This document shows positions 62,792 to 64,000 of a DNA stretch of 64,000 bases, piece by piece; within the stretch, counting starts at the first letter, position 1, and each line of letters begins with the position of its first letter. The stretch lies in contig NZ_VFWZ01000002.1 of the NCBI RefSeq assembly GCF_006443095.1, positions 1,054,001 to 1,118,000 of the forward strand, read 5' to 3'. This stretch comes from Aquimarina algicola (GTDB lineage: Bacteria > Bacteroidota > Bacteroidia > Flavobacteriales > Flavobacteriaceae). The notes under the pieces are model-generated. The model saw only the letters and a list, made by a program, of their open reading frames with translations, made no database searches and had not been told where the DNA came from. A program made the position numbers and the translations under genes.

Positions 62792-64000
62792 TGTTCAAAT
62801 TAAAAATCAATTATATTTTTTTTCTAGTAATATGTTTTATGGTTTCATGTGACAAAAATGAAGCTATAATCGATACTGAAAATATAGCAGAAATCAATGA
62901 AATTTCTAATCAGGAGACAAAAATACTATTAGATAATGGTAATAGTATAAGGTTTCAACAAATCGATGATGGAGAACTAAAAGGTACTTTTATTCTAGAA
63001 GAAAGTACTTGCGAAGACTGTTCTGTGTTAAATAATATCACAGAAATGAACGGTAAGGAACTTTCTACAGAAGAAATATTCTGGGCATTATCCAAACCGG
63101 GAGCAAATGTTCCTGAATTTCTTAAGACAAATCTCTCAAAAAAGAGTATTACAAAAGAACAAGGATGGGCAAGAGAAACGGTATTGACTTTTCCTAATCG
63201 AATTGAAATTACACCGATAAGAGCAGTAGTGGCTTGCAAAAACAGTAATTTTACAAGTTCTATTGCAGGAGGTTTTCTGGGAGAACCAGAATTTGTAGCA
63301 CTTGATAAAACTCCTAATAACTACAATGGTTTTGTAAATGATTGTGCAAGTTTAACGCCTTCTGCATGTAATAAAGGACCAAAATACAGACTTCATGCTG
63401 TAATGAACAACATCAAAAAATGGAAAGGAAAAATCTGTAGTAGAGCTATTCAAAATAGTAGTAATGATCATTATTTTCCTAATAGTACTACCGGTAGTAT
63501 TTGTCAAAGCCCTCCTTGTAGCAGTTATGTAGGACCAGAATTATATTTTGAGTATCTGTCTAATGGAAAGTGGAAATCAATGAAAAATGTAGAACAAGGA
63601 GAGTTTGCAGGTTTCGAAGTTCCAGCAAATACAACAAAAGTGTATACATATTCCTGGAATACCAATGTAAAAACCTCTTTTAGATTAAGAGTAAAAAATG
63701 CTATGGGTAAAGATCAATTCGACTTTATGATGGATCAAGAAGATGTAGTTGTAGGTGGGGATAATAATGGTGGTTCTGGTGGAGAAATTTCTCCAGAAGA
63801 TTTCCCTAAAATACCTGATCATGTAAATATATCGGGAATGAATAGCTACTATCTTATTGTAGATTTCACGAATATGATAGATAGTAAACCAACCATCACA
63901 ATTCCAAAAAGTTTCTTATCATATTTGCCTCAATATGAGGATAAAATTATATTTCCTAATAACTTCTGCGGCATTGAGGTGAGAAAAGCCCATAGATTTG
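62792..64000 (+). CDS. Second Cys-rich lipoprotein paralogue, apparent frameshift in the signal peptide, cut by window end
   Basis: From the ATG at 62792 the frame reads MFKLKINYIFF and then meets TAG after a run of seven T (62817-62823). With eight T it continues LVICFMVSCDKN, giving a 22-residue lipoprotein signal of exactly the same length as the paralogue's. The shifted frame is then open to the window end (392 codons) and matches the neighbour throughout: STCEDCSVL, EIFWALSKPG, VNDCASLTPSACNKGP, WKGKICSRAIQNSSNDHY, YVGPELYFEY, AMGKDQFDFMMD. Beyond that it has a Gly/Asn linker and an extra domain (DHVNISGMNSYYLIVDF). Sequencing error, phase variation or a real pseudogene cannot be told apart. 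Confidence 0.75.

Noticed and set aside
55629..64000. Locus as a known CRISPR- or gasdermin-linked CHAT defence system
   Set aside because: No CRISPR array, Cas or gasdermin-like gene is present, and the CHAT protein has a signal peptide and membrane anchor, unlike cytoplasmic defence proteases.

Overview
The window is chromosomal DNA from a member of the Bacteroidota, most likely a marine Flavobacteriaceae of the Aquimarina/Kordia type (inference). The support is low GC with AT-rich spacers, TonB-dependent receptors with carboxypeptidase-like N-terminal extensions, the families DUF3078, DUF2480 and DUF3108, a suf block of flavobacterial type, a LytTR regulator with a LytS-like kinase, and promoter-like TTTG-N19/20-TAnnTTTG motifs in place of sigma70 boxes. 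Coding is dense and mostly housekeeping up to about 36 kb, then accessory.

1-6.9 kb: end of a folate-salvage gene, a rimK / RimB-type protease / desuccinylase-like operon (ribosomal protein modification), and uvrC translationally coupled to a patatin-barrel autotransporter-like lipase. 7.1-14.6 kb: tyrosine degradation (hmgA, hppD), then DUF3108, tryptophan 2,3-dioxygenase, an M23 peptidase and pgi. 15-19.6 kb: a large Oar-like TonB receptor, a small membrane protein and a GNAT. 19.7-26.7 kb (minus strand): a suf block (sufS, sufE, SufT-like, DUF2480, DUF3078) split by three cell-envelope genes (beta-helix lipoprotein, M43 protease, DUF4377 lipoprotein). 26.7-36.2 kb: serine hydrolase, YjbQ, HAD phosphatase, lepA, dusB, a LolC/E-like permease, rbfA, methylmalonyl-CoA epimerase and a CAU tRNA.

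36.3-47.9 kb (minus strand): thirteen tightly packed genes form a type II secretion / type IV pilus-like machine: three pseudopilins, prepilin peptidase, ATPase, secretin, GspL/M/C-like inner-membrane parts, GspF, a beta-helix protein at the GspK position and two unfamiliar lipoproteins. Bacteroidota usually export through T9SS, so this is one of the two most notable loci. It has a good candidate promoter at 47929-47959.

48-54.5 kb: a LytTR response regulator and its kinase face a TonB receptor gene across a spacer that holds a LytTR-like direct repeat. Downstream of the receptor lie a decayed second copy of the regulator and other coding remnants, then a 73-residue Cys-rich peptide with a double-glycine leader.

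54.5-64 kb: small lipoprotein and cupin genes, then the second notable locus. A sigma factor and a TPR/anti-sigma-like membrane protein run divergently from a subtilisin-like lipoprotein protease and a TPR-CHAT (caspase-fold) membrane protein, followed by two tandem paralogous Cys-rich lipoproteins. The second paralogue has an apparent one-base frameshift in a T7 run inside its signal peptide and runs off the window. I infer a regulated envelope proteolysis module; its function is not established here. No CRISPR array, rRNA, insertion sequence or prophage was seen.
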